The position numbers and the translations under genes were made by a program. The notes under the pieces were generated by a model. The model was not told the DNA's origin. It worked only from the letters and a program-made list of their open reading frames with translations, and searched no databases. This document shows positions 48,091 through 60,248 of a stretch of DNA of 64,000 nucleotides, piece after piece (within the stretch, counting starts at the first letter, position 1; the number at the start of each line of letters is the position of its first letter). Source of the stretch: Begonia masoniana (lineage: Eukaryota; Streptophyta; Magnoliopsida; Cucurbitales; Begoniaceae); contig CM039509.1 of assembly GCA_022432975.1 (NCBI GenBank), positions 7,999,043 to 8,063,042 of the forward strand. Reading direction: 5' to 3'.

Positions 48091-49690
48091 TCTATCGGAA
48101 GATGCCTTAAGAAAAGTCATCGGATGATGTAGGTTGATTCTATCGGAAGATGCCTTAAGAAAAGTCATCGGATGATGTAGGTTAATTCTATCGGAAGATG
48201 CCTTAAGAAAAGTCATCGGATGATGTAGGTTAATTCTATCGGAAGATGCCTTAAGAAAAGTCATCGGATGATGTAGGTTAATTCTATCGAAGATGCCTTA
48301 AGAAAAGTCATCGGATGATGTAGGTTAATTCTATCGGAAGATGCCTTAAGAAAAGTCATCGGATGATGTAGGTTAATTCTATCGAAGATGCCTTAAGAAA
48401 AGTCATCGGATGATGTAGGTTAATTCTATCGAAGATGCCTTAAGAAAAGTCATCGGATGATGTAGGTTAATTCTATCGGAAGATGCCTTAAGAAAAGTCA
48501 TCGGATGATGTAGGTTAATTCTATCGAAGATGCCTTAAGAAAAGTCATCGGATGATGTAGGTTAATTCTATCGAAGATGCCTTAAGAAAAGTCATCGGAT
48601 GATGTAGGTTAATTCTATCGGAAGATGCCTTAAGAAAAGTCATCGGATGATGTAGGTTAATTCTATCGAAGATGCCTTAAGAAAAGTCATCGGATGATGT
48701 AGGTTAATTCTATCGAAGATGCCTTAAGAAAAGTCATCGGATGATGTAGGTTAATTCTATCGAAGATGCCTTAAGAAAAGTCATCGGATGATGTAGGTTA
48801 ATTCTATCGGAAGATGCCTTAAGAAAAGTCATCGGATGATGTAGGTTAATTCTATCGGAAGATGCCTTAAGAAAAGTCATCGGATGATGTAGGTTAATTC
48901 TATCGGAAGATGCCTTAAGAAAAGTCATCGGATGATGTAGGTTAATTCTATCGGAAGATGCCTTAAGAAAAGTCATCGGATGATGTAGGTTAATTCTATC
49001 GGAAGATGCCTTAAGAAAAGTCATCGGATGATGTAGGTTAATTCTATCGGAAGATGCCTTAAGAAAAGTCATCGGATGATGTAGGTTAATTCTATCGGAA
49101 GATGCCTTAAGAAAAGTCATCGGATGATGTAGGTTAATTCTATCGGAAGATGCCTTAAGAAAAGTCATCGGATGATGTAGGTTAATTCTATCGGAAGATG
49201 CCTTAAGAAAAGTCATCGGATGATGTAGGTTAATTCTATCGGAAGATGCCTTAAGAAAAGTCATCGGATGATGTAGGTTAATTCTATCGGAAGATGCCTT
49301 AAGAAAAGTCATCGGATGATGTAGGTTAATTCTATCGGAAGATGCCTTAAGAAAAGTCATCGGATGATGTAGGTTAATTCTATCGGAAGATGCCTTAAGA
49401 AAAGTCATCGGATGATGTAGGTTAATTCTATCGGAAGATGCCTTAAGAAAAGTCATCGGATGATGTAGGTTAATTCTATCGGAAGATGCCTTAAGAAAAG
49501 TCATCGGATGATGTAGGTTAATTCTATCGGAAGATGCCTTAAGAAAAGTCATCGGATGATGTAGGTTAATTCTATCGGAAGATGCCTTAAGAAAAGTCAT
49601 CGGATGATGTAGGTTAATTCTATCGGAAGATGCCTTAAGAAAAGTCATCGGATGATGTAGGTTAATTCTATCGGAAGATGCCTTAAGAAA
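48091..49690. repeat. 48-bp minisatellite array 1, about 33 copies
   Basis: The unit is ATTCTATCGGAAGATGCC followed by TTAAGAAAAGTCATCGGATG and ATGTAGGTTA. Most units are identical. Between 48282 and 48800 about eight units lack one G (TATCGAAG) and follow a repeating full-short-short order, a 142-bp higher-order period. The 3' LTR has about three units here. The antisense open frame with a 16-residue repeat merely reflects a 48-bp period divisible by three. Confidence 0.95.
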
Positions 49691-49962
49691 ATCTCAGTAA
49701 AGCCACCGGTACTGAGGTTTGTTCATCGGAAGATGTAGGATTGCCTACCGGTATGAGGGTACTACGTTTGACGTTTAGTGATCGGGAGATGCGAGCTGAC
49801 GTCATCGGAAGATGTAGGTCTAAGTCCATCGGATGATGTCTCAGTAAACTCATCGGCAGATGCGTGCTGACGTCATCGGAAGAAGTAGAGTGCATTTTGT
49901 CGTTAGTCACCGGTAGATACAGTTACCGAGAGATGTCCTTTGTTTTTTCATGCGGTCTGACG

Positions 49963-50462
49963 TCAATTCTATCGGAAGATGCCTTAAGAAAAGTCATCGG
50001 ATGATGTAGGTTAATTCTATCGGAAGATGCCTTAAGAAAAGTCATCGGATGATGTAGGTTAATTCTATCGGAAGATGCCTTAAGAAAAGTCATCGGATGA
50101 TGTAGGTTAATTCTATCGGAAGATGCCTTAAGAAAAGTCATCGGATGATGTAGGTTAATTCTATCGGAAGATGCCTTAAGAAAAGTCATCGGATGATGTA
50201 GGTTAATTCTATCGGAAGATGCCTTAAGAAAAGTCATCGGATGATGTAGGTTAATTCTATCGGAAGATGCCTTAAGAAAAGTCATCGGATGATGTAGGTT
50301 AATTCTATCGGAAGATGCCTTAAGAAAAGTCATCGGATGATGTAGGTTAATTCTATCGGAAGATGCCTTAAGAAAAGTCATCGGATGATGTAGGTTAATT
50401 CTATCGGAAGATGCCTTAAGAAAAGTCATCGGATGATGTAGGTTAATTCTATCGGAAGATGC
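49963..50462. repeat. 48-bp minisatellite array 2, about 10 copies
   Basis: The same 48-bp unit reappears after GACGTCA, at the place where the 3' LTR instead has CGGCAGGAGCC (57059). It ends inside a unit and continues as CTTCAGTTAAACCG, the internal region. Confidence 0.9.
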
Positions 50463-50606
50463 CTTCAGTTAAACCGTTCAACAGATCACTCATCAGTGCC
50501 AATCGTTGCATGGAAGTACTCCAACAACTGTAAGTGTTTATGTTAAGTTTAGTTATTAGATATTTATAAAAAAAAATAGTTAATCCTGTGCAGGGATATA
50601 GCAAAA

Positions 50607-52664
50607 ATGTCCAGACGACCGGGAAGACCAAGAGTGCAGAGAGAGACACCAACTCCGGGAAGCGCAGAAGATTCTAGTGTAATCGGACAATTGACCGATC
50701 TAGTGCGACAACAGGCAGAATTAATGCGCCAGCAATCCGATCAACTAGGAGTACTGCTGAACCGAGAGGTACAAGGAAGTGCCAACTCGGGTTCTAGCAA
50801 TGAGCATTCCGGGGATAGATTCCGGAGACTAAGACCACCCACGTTTGATGGTCAGTCATCTGATCCTGCTGTGGCTGAAGGGTGGCTTAGGAAGATAGAG
50901 AGTATGTTTAGGTGCGCCAGCATAGGAGAAGAAGATAAGGTCACGTTAGCAACATTTCACTTGGCTGGCGAAGCTCAACTCTGGTGGGAGACAATGGAGA
51001 CCACCACCGACGTTTTAGCAATGCCCTGGTCACGATTCAAAGACGTTTTCTATGAGAAGTATTTCAACAGCACAGTCCAGACTGCGAAGAAGTTAGAATT
51101 TCTGAATCTGAAGCAGACCAGGTCTGTGGCCGAGTATAGTAGGCAGTTCGAGTCCCTGTCTAGGTTTGCTGGGCATTTTGCTCACAAGGACGAGGATAAG
51201 GTGTTCAAATTTATACATGGACTGAAGCCAGAAATTTACCGAGGGGTTAAATTCTGTGGAATCAAGGGCTTGACCTTCAGTGAGGTTGTGTCCACTGCCC
51301 TGGAAGTGGAAGAAGCTGAAGGAAAGTGTGCTAGACCAAAGGAGGCCCCACAAAGGTTTAACCAACCACACCAACAAAGAGGAACGAAGAGGCCAAATGA
51401 AGGCCAAAATAGCCAAGGAGCAGGGGGAAAGGTACAGAATGTCAGGAAATTTTCCCAGTGTCCTAAGTGTTTGAAGAACCATTCGGGGGAATGCAGACTG
51501 GGCCTAGGAAAGTGTTTCAACTGTGAGGAGGTTGGGCACACGTTCAAGGAGTGCTCGAAGCCTAGAATCACCAGATGTTACAATTGTAACAAGGTCGGCC
51601 ACATTAGCAGAGATTGTCCGGTTCCTAAGAAAGGCCCTACTATGATCAAACCAAGAATATTCTCCATGACGGAGTCGGGTGAGGAACAGCCTGCTGTGGT
51701 GTCAGGTACTATATTGATCAACTCTGTGCCTGCTTTTACTTTAATAGATTCTGGTGCCACACATTCATTTATAGCATCTGCTTTAGCTGTGAAGTTAGAC
51801 ATACGGTTTACCCCTTCCATGCATGTGTTTAATGTTGCATTGCCTTCTGGTGAACGCATGCACTCTAACCAAGTGATGCTTGGCAGTGAAGTGTTAGTAG
51901 GGAATGTAAGTCTACCTGCTGACCTTATAATTATGGATATATTAGGATTTGATGTAATCCTAGGAATGGACTGGTTGTTTAAACATCATGCCACAATAGA
52001 TTGTAGGACTGGAATAGTTAGCTTCCAACCCCCTGGTAGTTTGAAACACACCTTTCAAGCCTCAAAGAAAAGTAAGGAAATGTTTGTGATGACTTCTATT
52101 AACATAAGACCCTCCCCTTGCAGAGAGTATTTGTGCTTTTTGGCCAGTGCTTTAGACACACGAACAGTAGGAAAATCAAGCCCCAAAGATGTTTTAGTTG
52201 TCCAAGATTTTCCAGAAGTATTCCTAGATGACCTTCCTGGTTTGCCGCCAGATAGGGAAATTGAATTTGTGGTAGATGTTTACCCCGGCGCTGAGCCAGT
52301 ATCTAAGAATCCATATAGACTAGCACCCACAGAACTCAAAGAGTTGAAGAAACAGTTAGAGGATTTGTTGGAGAAGGGGTTCATACGCCCTAGCTTTTCA
52401 CCATGGGGTGCACCTGTTCTTTTTGTCAAAAAGAAGGATGGATCAATGCGTATGTGCATAGACTATAGAGAATTGAATAAGCTAACTGTCAAGAACAAGT
52501 ATCCACTGCCGAGGATTGATGATTTATTTGATCAGCTTAAGGGTGCAAGAGTTTTCTCTAAAATTGACCTTAGGTCCGGTTATTACCAGTTGAAGGTTAA
52601 ACCTGAAAATATCCCAAAGACTGCCTTTCGCACAAGGTATGGACATTATGAGTTTTTGGTTTGA
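50607..52664 (+). pseudogene. Del/Tekay gag, protease and N-terminal RT
   Basis: ATG 50607 ([13 protein letters not shown]) opens 685 codons. The gag core has [15 protein letters not shown] and AQLWWE. Zinc knuckles follow at about residues 303-331 ([28 protein letters not shown]). The retropepsin active site is [10 protein letters not shown] (about 378). RT begins with [20 protein letters not shown] and CIDYRELN and continues to [12 protein letters not shown]. The frame is lost at 52650-52664: by comparison with the conserved RT block before LTNAP, a short deletion (about 13 bp) has removed the next residues and produced a stop. Gag and protease themselves look intact. Confidence 0.9.
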
Positions 52665-54223
52665 CAAATGCACCAGCAGCCTTCATGGATCTCATGAATC
52701 GGGTGTTTCGCGAGTATTTGGACAAGTTTGTCATTGTATTCATAGATGACATTTTAATCTATTCTAGAACTAAGGATGAGCATGCAGGACACCTAAACGT
52801 GGTGTTAGGATTGCTGAGGCAGCACCAACTTTATGCCAAATTTTCTAAGTGTGAGTTTTGGTTGGACAGAGTTCACTTTCTTGGTCATGTGATCTCTGGA
52901 GATGGGATATCTGTTGATCCAGCCAAGGTTCAAGCTGTTAAGGAGTGGCCCCAACCGAAGAATGCTACGGATATCCGGAGTTTTCTTGGATTAGCAGGAT
53001 ATTATAGGAAATTCATCGAGGGATTTTCAAAGATTGCCACACCCCTTACTATGTTGACAAGGAAAAATGTGAAGTATAATTGGACTGATAAATGTGAATC
53101 CAGTTTCCAGACCTTGAAGCAGAAACTGACCAATGCCCCAATTTTAACCCTTCCTGTCGAAAATGGTAAGTTCAGTATTTATTGTGATGCTTCCAAGGTT
53201 GGACTTGGTGGTGTTTTGATGCAAGATGGAAAGGTTATAGCTTATGCTTCTAGGCAGTTAAAAGTACACGAAAAGAATTACCCTACACATGACTTAGAAT
53301 TAGCTGCTGTGGTTTTTGCATTAAAGATTTGGAGGCACTACCTGTATGGACAAACCTGTGAGATATTTTCGGATCATAAAAGTCTGAAATACATTTTCAC
53401 GCAAAAGGAACTGAATATGAGGCAATGTAGGTGGTTAGAGTTCGTTAAAGATTATGATTTTGAGATTAAGTACCACCCTGGCAAGGCGAATGTAGTAGCT
53501 GATGCTTTGAGTAGAGTGACTCCTTCAGTCTCTGCATTGATTCTAGAAATACTAATAGCTTTAGAGACAGAATTCCAAAGATTTAACCTGGAAGCTGTGT
53601 CTAGTGTGTCAGCCATGCTTTCGGCCATATCTTTGAGGCCAACTATTTTGGAGAAAATAAAGGGAGTTCAAATGAATGACGCTGAATGTAATAAGTATAA
53701 GTTGTGCATAGATTCTACTGATAAGTCGGATTTCAACTGCTCAGATGATGGAATTCTCAAGTTTCGAAGTAGATGGTTTGTTCCGGCTGATACTGAACTT
53801 AGAAAGGAAATCCTATCCGAGGCACATTCCTCCAGACTTTCTGTTCATCCTGGAGGTACGAAAATGTACAGAGATCTCAAGCAACATTATTGGTGGCCAG
53901 GTATGAAGAGAAGTGTGGCGGAGTATGTGGAGTCATGTCTGGTCTGCCAGCAAGTCAAAGCTGAACATCAGAGGCCTGCTGGGACATTACAACCTTTAAC
54001 AGTTCCCGAATGGAAATGGGAACAAATAACTATGGATTTTGTTACAGGATTACCTAGAACAGTAAAAGGACATGATGCAATTTGGGTGATAGTTGATCGT
54101 TTAACCAAATCAGCTCATTTCCTACCAATAAAGATGACTCACTTGATGGATCAGCTTGCTGAATTGTATGTGCACGAAGTTGTTAGACTGCATGGTATTT
54201 CAAGCACCATAGTTTCAGACTGA
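52661..54223 (+). pseudogene. Del/Tekay RT C-terminus, RNase H and integrase N-terminus
   Basis: The frame resumes at [15 protein letters not shown]. The RT catalytic FIDD lies at residues 27-30 of this segment. RNase H shows [31 protein letters not shown] and SDHKSLKY. Integrase opens with its HHCC finger ([11 protein letters not shown] to CLVCQQVK) and the first two acidic catalytic residues (MDFVTGLP; the second in IVSD). A TGA at 54221-54223 ends it, directly after IVSD. The change fits a C-to-T transition at a CpG. Confidence 0.9.
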
Positions 54224-55075
54224 GACTCCAGATTTACATCTAAGTTTTGGAAGAGTTTGCACAAGGCTATGTGGACACAGCTTAGTTTTAGCACAGCCTT
54301 TCATCCTCAAACCGATGGACAATCCAAGAGAACTATCCAAACGTTGGAGGATATGCTTCGGGCTTGTGTGCTGGAATTTCAAGGTTCTTGGAGTAAGTAT
54401 TTACCATTGGTTGAGTTCTCATACAATAACAGTTTTCAAGCAACAATAGGCATGGCTCCATACGAAGCATTATATGGACGAAAATGCAGATCTCCTTTGT
54501 ACTGGGAAGAAGTTGGTGAAGCACAGTTGCTTGGTCCTGACATTGTGCAGCAGACTGTGGAGAAGGTTGCCCTCATCCGACAGAGAATTCTGACAGCTCA
54601 AAGCCGCCAGAAGAGTTATGCTGATAAAAGACGAAGAGAATTAGAGTTTGAAGTAGGTGATGAAGTTTTTCTTAAGGTGTCACCATTCAAAGGAGTTGTG
54701 AGATTTAGGAAGAGAGGAAAGTTGAACCCCAGGTTTATTGGACCATTCTTAATTTTGAAAAGGGTTGGGAGTGCAGCCTACATGTTGCAGTTACCGGCTT
54801 CTATGGAAGGAATCCACAATGTGTTCCATGTTTCTATGTTAAAGAAGTGTGTAAGAGATCCATATCAGATTGTGGGACAGCAGGACATTGAGGTTCCTCC
54901 TACCCTTGCATATGAGGAGAAACCTGTAAGGATCTTGGACTATGCAGTGAAGGTATTACGCAACAAGGAGGTTCCACTAGTGAAAGTTTTATGGCACAAT
55001 CAGAACATAGAGGAGACAACTTGGGAACGCCAGCAAGACATGATGGACCAACATCCTGAGTTGTTCAGGTACTGA
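54224..55075 (+). pseudogene. Del/Tekay integrase C-terminus and chromodomain
   Basis: Same frame as the preceding segment, after the stop. HPQTDGQSKRTIQTLEDML is the third catalytic block; the residue expected to be the catalytic glutamate is lysine here (AAG). Then GPFLILKRVGSAAYMLQLP and FHVSMLKKCV form the C-terminal integrase module, and the protein ends in a chromodomain (RILDYAVKVLRNKEVPLVKV, NIEETTWERQQDM) that in this clade guides integration to chromatin. The stop is at 55075. Confidence 0.88.
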
Positions 55076-55096
55076 ATTTTGAGGACAAAATTCTTT

Positions 55097-55110
55097 TAAG
55101 GAGGGTAGAT
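55097..55110 (+). other. Polypurine tract of the Del/Tekay element
   Basis: TAAGGAGGGTAGAT lies immediately before the 3' LTR, after the usual GAGGACAAAATTC. Confidence 0.8.
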
Positions 55111-57398
55111 TGTAGCACCCGGTTTAATCACAATCTAGTTATTTAATCAAATCGTGAGACATTATTTTTATGGAGGATTAATGACTAGGTTAATGAATGA
55201 CTAAGGGAGGGCAGTATGGTAATCTGATAGTAATAAATGTTAACGTATTTAAGGAAACTATTAATGAAGTAGCCGCCACTGTTTATTTCATTTCCCCTCC
55301 ATTCTCAGCTCCTCAGCTTAGCAAAGCGCGATAGGAGACCCCCTTCGACTTCCTCCAGCGATTTCCTCCGAACTCGGTGAGTTTTGGTTCTATTTCTTGT
55401 TACATTGTATCTATCGTTGATAGGAGGGATGATATATGAGGTTTTGAGTAGGCGGTAAGCGAGTGGTGGTTTCGGTTTAAGTTGAAATCGGGAATGCACA
55501 ATGACTAGAGTTCCCAAAACAGTTTCCCTTAGATTTCTAGTGGTTTAGAATGAAGATTAGAGGAAATTTAATGTATGCTCTGTCTATGGTTTTAGGTTTG
55601 AGTAATACCCGAAGTAACTTGCAACCAAGTTTTTCCAGGAGACCAGGTAAGTAAAGTTTGCTTGTGCCTTCGGGCCTACATCACAAAACATTAGGGTTTG
55701 TATGCTGGAATGTGTTGGTATGTCATGCATCATAATTTTTTTAAAGTATACGAAAATGAATTTGAAGGCATGTTGGCATGGTGAGGATTGAACATATCGA
55801 AACAGCTATGTGAATCAGTTTTACTGTTAAGGGAAGTAATCCGCCCCTTAATGAGACAGTGGATATATATACTTTGGGAGAGTTGATCCAACTTCCAATT
55901 TCACAGGGGGATCTGAACATGTGAATCAGATTTGCTGTTAAGGGAATTTATCCGCCCCTTAATGAGCCAGTGGATGTATATACTTTGGGAGAGTTGATCC
56001 AGCTCCCAATTTCACAGGGGGATCTGGACAGAAACGAAACATGAACAACTGAGTTGAGAAAGTAGAAATTGCATGTTTAGGAATTTATATTTCAGCGTTT
56101 CATTTCATTATTGCTTTACTTACTTAGCATTAGGCTAATAGATGAGTTTTGTGATGTAGGTGAAGGGATTACTGCAGGTGAATTTCCCTTGTGCACAGAC
56201 AAGTAGATGTGGTTGGAGGGGTACATTCATGCTCCGGTCTGATAAATTGATGAGGCGGGTTAACTGGTGTCAGCGGTTGTGAAGGTCTAATTGATAATGA
56301 TTCAATCTGAGTACATTGAGTTTTCATGACAGTAGTGGTAGCAACCTTTTGAATTAGTTTTGGAGATTTCCTGACATTAGTGTTCCGTTGGATTTTATAA
56401 TGCTGTTTTTACTGAATTTGAGCAATACAATGATTTAAACTGCCTCTGAATGGTTTTTGGTAAAATGTTTAAGTCCTTTTGATAGTCGGGACTTTCTTGA
56501 TTTATAGTAAAGTCTACTGCCATGTTGTTTGGTCCATCGGTAGGAGTCGAGTAATTTGTCTTTCGGATGATGTTTTGGTAAAAGCTATCGGTGGATGTGT
56601 GTAGAAGTTTATTGTTTCCTATCGGAGAAAGTTGTGTTGTTGTCTATCGGAAGATGCCTTAAGAAAAGTCATCGGATGATGTAGGTTGATTCTATCGGAA
56701 GATGCCTTAAGAAAAGTCATCGGATGATGTAGGTTAATTCTATCGGAAGATGCCTTAAGAATAGTCATCGGATGATGTCTCAGTAAAGCCACCGGTACAT
56801 GAGGTTTGTTCCATCGGAAGATGTAGGATTTGCCCTACCGGTATGAGTGGGTACTACGTTTGACGTTTAGTGATCGGCAGATGCGAGCTGACGTCATCGG
56901 AAGATGTAGGTCTAAGTCCATCGGATGATGTCTCAGTAAACTCATCGGCAGATGCGTGCTGACGTCATCGGAAGAAGTAGAGTGCATTTTGTCGTTTAGT
57001 CACCGGTAGATACAGTCTACCGAGAGATGTCCTTTGTTTTTCATTCGTCTGACGTCAACGGCAGGAGCCTTCTATTTTGGTTGTTTTCTGCTTCTTCCGT
57101 TGACTTTATCAATCGGCAGATGTGTTTGACCTTCTACGACTTCTCTAGTATTTCGCTGTTTAAACTAGAATTTTCAAATTGCCGATTGTTTCTTAACAAT
57201 TCAACAGCATTTCGTAGTTTTGTATAATTTCATTGTGGTTCAAATGATTTCCGCTGCAAGCATTTAAATGTTTTGAAGTTTCTTTAAAAAAAATGTTAAA
57301 TTTAGACTTTCGAGAGAATCTTAAATTTAGTCCAAGGTTTCTTAGTTATATACGGCTTATGAGTAACAAACCGGGTTCAGAAAACTCGGAGCATTACA
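55111..57398 (+). mobile_element. 3' LTR of the Del/Tekay element
   Basis: 2288 bp, TGTAGCACCC to GCATTACA. It has about three units of the 48-bp repeat (56643-56780), then varied ATCGGAAGATG motifs to about 57120. A consensus splice donor CAGGTAAGTAAAG is present near 55646. It is the reference for reading the damaged 5' LTR. Confidence 0.92.
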
Positions 57399-59805
57399 TG
57401 AAGTCCTATAGTTGAAGTGCACAGTCTTGTGGTGGAGTTCTGCAATTAAAGTGTGGAGTCCCACAGTAGAGTCCCAGAGCAGAGTCCTGCAATGGCATCT
57501 GGGCTCCCGCAGGGGACTCCCACAACTGTAGTTCGAGCTCCCTTAAAATGTATTATAGTGAAAGATTTCATCGTCTCTTTGTCGTTCTCTTTTGGTTTGG
57601 GTTCCTAGCCCGGTATAAGGCCAGAGGCCCATCCATTTTTTCCTAATGTTCAAAAGGAATATTCATAATATCGTATGAACGAATTTGTAGATTATAAGCT
57701 GGTACTAGAGGTTGTAGCTCCTCTTAGAGAGAAGAGGAATCATCATCGAGGTAAGAATTGTATAATTAATCGATTGCATTACATAGTTTCCAAAAACTTT
57801 TTTGATGAGTTGTAACCTATGAAAACCCGATGGCACCTGGTCGCCAACATATTAATTTTTCTTTACATAGATGTACCTATGATTTACATATATATACTGG
57901 AAAATGAATCTTCTTGATGCTTTGGATGGTTTCGGTGTCAAAGCATCACGAGACTATTCTAGTAACATCTTAAGATGTGTGATGATGTTTCATTTGTGCA
58001 TTGCGAAAATTGGTAATAGAGCGGTGATGACACGATTCTTGGGTTTCGAATCCATAAACCTGATTATAGTGTGTTTGATTTACTACAATTTTACGAGTGA
58101 TGTCGTTGTCTAGTTTTTGGATCGCCGACCACTCTTGGGACGTCACATGATCTTCGGATCCTTGTCACCTTTTATTTTCGTTGGGTCATGAGATACTGTC
58201 TGGTCTTCAGATCCTCATCTATCCGTATTAGTATGTTGTAATCCTTGTGTGACTCTTTTTTTTTAACTCAGATGGTTTTAGAATGATTTAAAGAAATATC
58301 AATAAATATATAAATAATTAAATTAATTAATCAGAATTGTTTAATTTTTCTAGAATATTAATAATTTATAAAGTTTTCTTAGATCTAAAATTTACATCAA
58401 AATGAATGAAGTTAGGAGAAATAATATGGTCGCATTGCTATTTTAAAATTTTTGATGTCATGTTTCTTCAAGGTTGTTCTAGGGCATATGAACAATTCAA
58501 GAGTTTGGTTACACAAAATCTTTTCATTGTCCAATTCAATTCGACTCATTTGTTCGTAACTATTCACCCGATTGAAGAAATTTTAGAACAACTCTACCAG
58601 ATGCATAAATATTAATTTTAAAAAAAACTTATCTTTCGTATCAATCTAAATTACAATGTCCCTCTCCAAAGATGAGATAAAATTACAAGAATGATAAAAT
58701 TCAAGTAAGACATTATTACTCTTATGATAGACGTAACAATTTAAAATAATAAAATGAAGACAAAAAATGGGATCAAACTTCTTCTTTATTATTTATTTAA
58801 TGTAATTAAAATAATATATTTCTCATTAATTATCTTACGTTGGTCAAAGATTCTAGTTATCAATTTTTTCCTCCCCAAAAGTAAAATCGTATCTTCTTAT
58901 TTTAAGTAACTTAATTGCCTCCTTATTTTACTCAAAACAAGTTTATTATAAAAATCAAATTAAAATAAAACAAAAAATATATATGATATAATGTAATTAT
59001 TATACACCTACACGGGAAAAAAATACTCACTTTGATATAATTTTTTTTTTACCAACGTAACAAAATAATCGAACTTCTAAGTTGTGATTCTACGAAATTA
59101 ATCGAGGAAGGCACATAAAATACGAAGATTTGACATGAAATTATGATCTCAATGGAGGACTAAAGATAAAAAAACTACCAAAGAAAGTAGAAGAAAAGGT
59201 GATGAAGTTGATAAAATTGGTAAATTCACCATTTTAGGAATGTTGTTTTTTTGTGAGGATTTAATTTTTAGAATCAATCAAACTCAAAATTAGCCATGCT
59301 TTAATAGGATTAGAGAGATGGTATACATACATGCACATTCAAATTAATGAGATTTAATTTATTAATATCAAATATAATGCTTATATAAATAAGGTTAAAT
59401 TGTAATTTGTGCTTTGGCCTTAGAGATCATCTACGAGGGACACATCAAACTATTTTTTTAACAAAATATACTTTAATTTTTGGTCGTCAATAAATATAAT
59501 ATTTTCGTTATTTAATGTGTTAAATCATCACGTGAATTGCACGTGACAACTTTTTAACTCTAATCCTAATGAATATCGGTTGTTCTACTTCTAAAGGTGG
59601 TGATTCTCAATTGCTTGTTTCATATGTGTTGCGATTTTTCCTAGATTTAACCAGAGAATTGAACACAGTAATTTTTGACAGATCTAGAAGTGAGTTGAAA
59701 TTAGAAAGAAAATATATTACGTGCATTCAAACTCATATAAATAATAACAAAGATATATTCGCTAATAGCAAAAGATTGATGTTTATTTTGTTAAAAAAAC
59801 AAATT
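57399..59805. other. Remainder of the interrupted chromovirus LTR, then gene-free sequence
   Basis: 57399 to about 58260 looks like the continuation of the LTR begun at 45978: it opens with degenerate GTGGAGT / AGTCCCACAG / AGTCCTGCAA repeats and contains TGGATCGCCGACCACTCTTG and GGGACGTCAC. From about 58400 to 59000 the sequence is paralogous to 37680-38170. I see no gene; 59569-59826 has an open frame without recognisable domains. Confidence 0.4.
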
Positions 59806-60210
59806 CGAGACTTCGGCTATAAATGACTTTTAAAATCAAAATTTATATTGCACATTATCTGGTAAATAACTTAATTAGGTTGATTAAATCCAAATAATTA
59901 ATTCAATATAACAATCAAGATGTAAACCAACGGACAAGATGCCACGAGAATCATTAATAATCATAAATACATACATATATTATACAACATAAATGTGTAT
60001 ATATACATATAGACTATACTTGCACATGCTTTGCATAAGTATACAAGATGTATATATACCTGTATGTATATGTACATACGTAGAATCATACAACTCTTCA
60101 ATGTGATGAACAGTTCACCTCACTAAGACGTGCTAGTTTTCTGTAATTCCATTTTGCTTAAAGATTATGCATGTCACTTAACTCCTTTTTTAGCTCCCAC
60201 ACTCTACTGC

Positions 60211-60248
<38 letters not shown>

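Larger units (their letters stand above)
46558..50462 (+). mobile_element. 5' LTR of the Del/Tekay element, with expanded tandem repeats
   Basis: The first 1.5 kb (46558-48090) matches 55111-56642 closely. It then carries a long 48-bp array, a 270-bp unique segment (49691-49962) matching 56764-57055 with extra small deletions, and a second array that runs straight into the internal region. The last approximately 340 bp of the LTR (as in 57056-57398) and the primer-binding site are absent. Confidence 0.85.
46558..57398 (+). mobile_element. Del/Tekay-type chromovirus (Ty3/gypsy), nearly full-length but defective
   Basis: Layout: 5' LTR with expanded minisatellite (46558-50462), gag-pol (50607-55075), polypurine tract (about 55097-55110), 3' LTR (55111-57398). 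LTR ends are TGTAGCACCC and GCATTACA. Flanks CGAAG (46553-46557) and TGAAG (57399-57403) are a target duplication with one change. By eye the comparable LTR parts differ at roughly 1 in 100, so the insertion is young. Yet pol has a frameshift, a stop and a lost catalytic residue, and the 5' LTR end with the primer-binding site is missing. The chromodomain and long LTRs place it near Del/Tekay. Confidence 0.88.

Noticed and set aside
48734..50429. Long antisense open frames encoding a 16-residue repeat (MTFLKASSDRINLHHP)
   Set aside because: The 48-bp unit is divisible by three, so any frame without a stop in one unit stays open through the array. No start context, promoter or domain supports a protein.
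48091..50462. CRISPR-like regular repeat array
   Set aside because: Units are contiguous with no variable spacers, and the array is inside a plant LTR.
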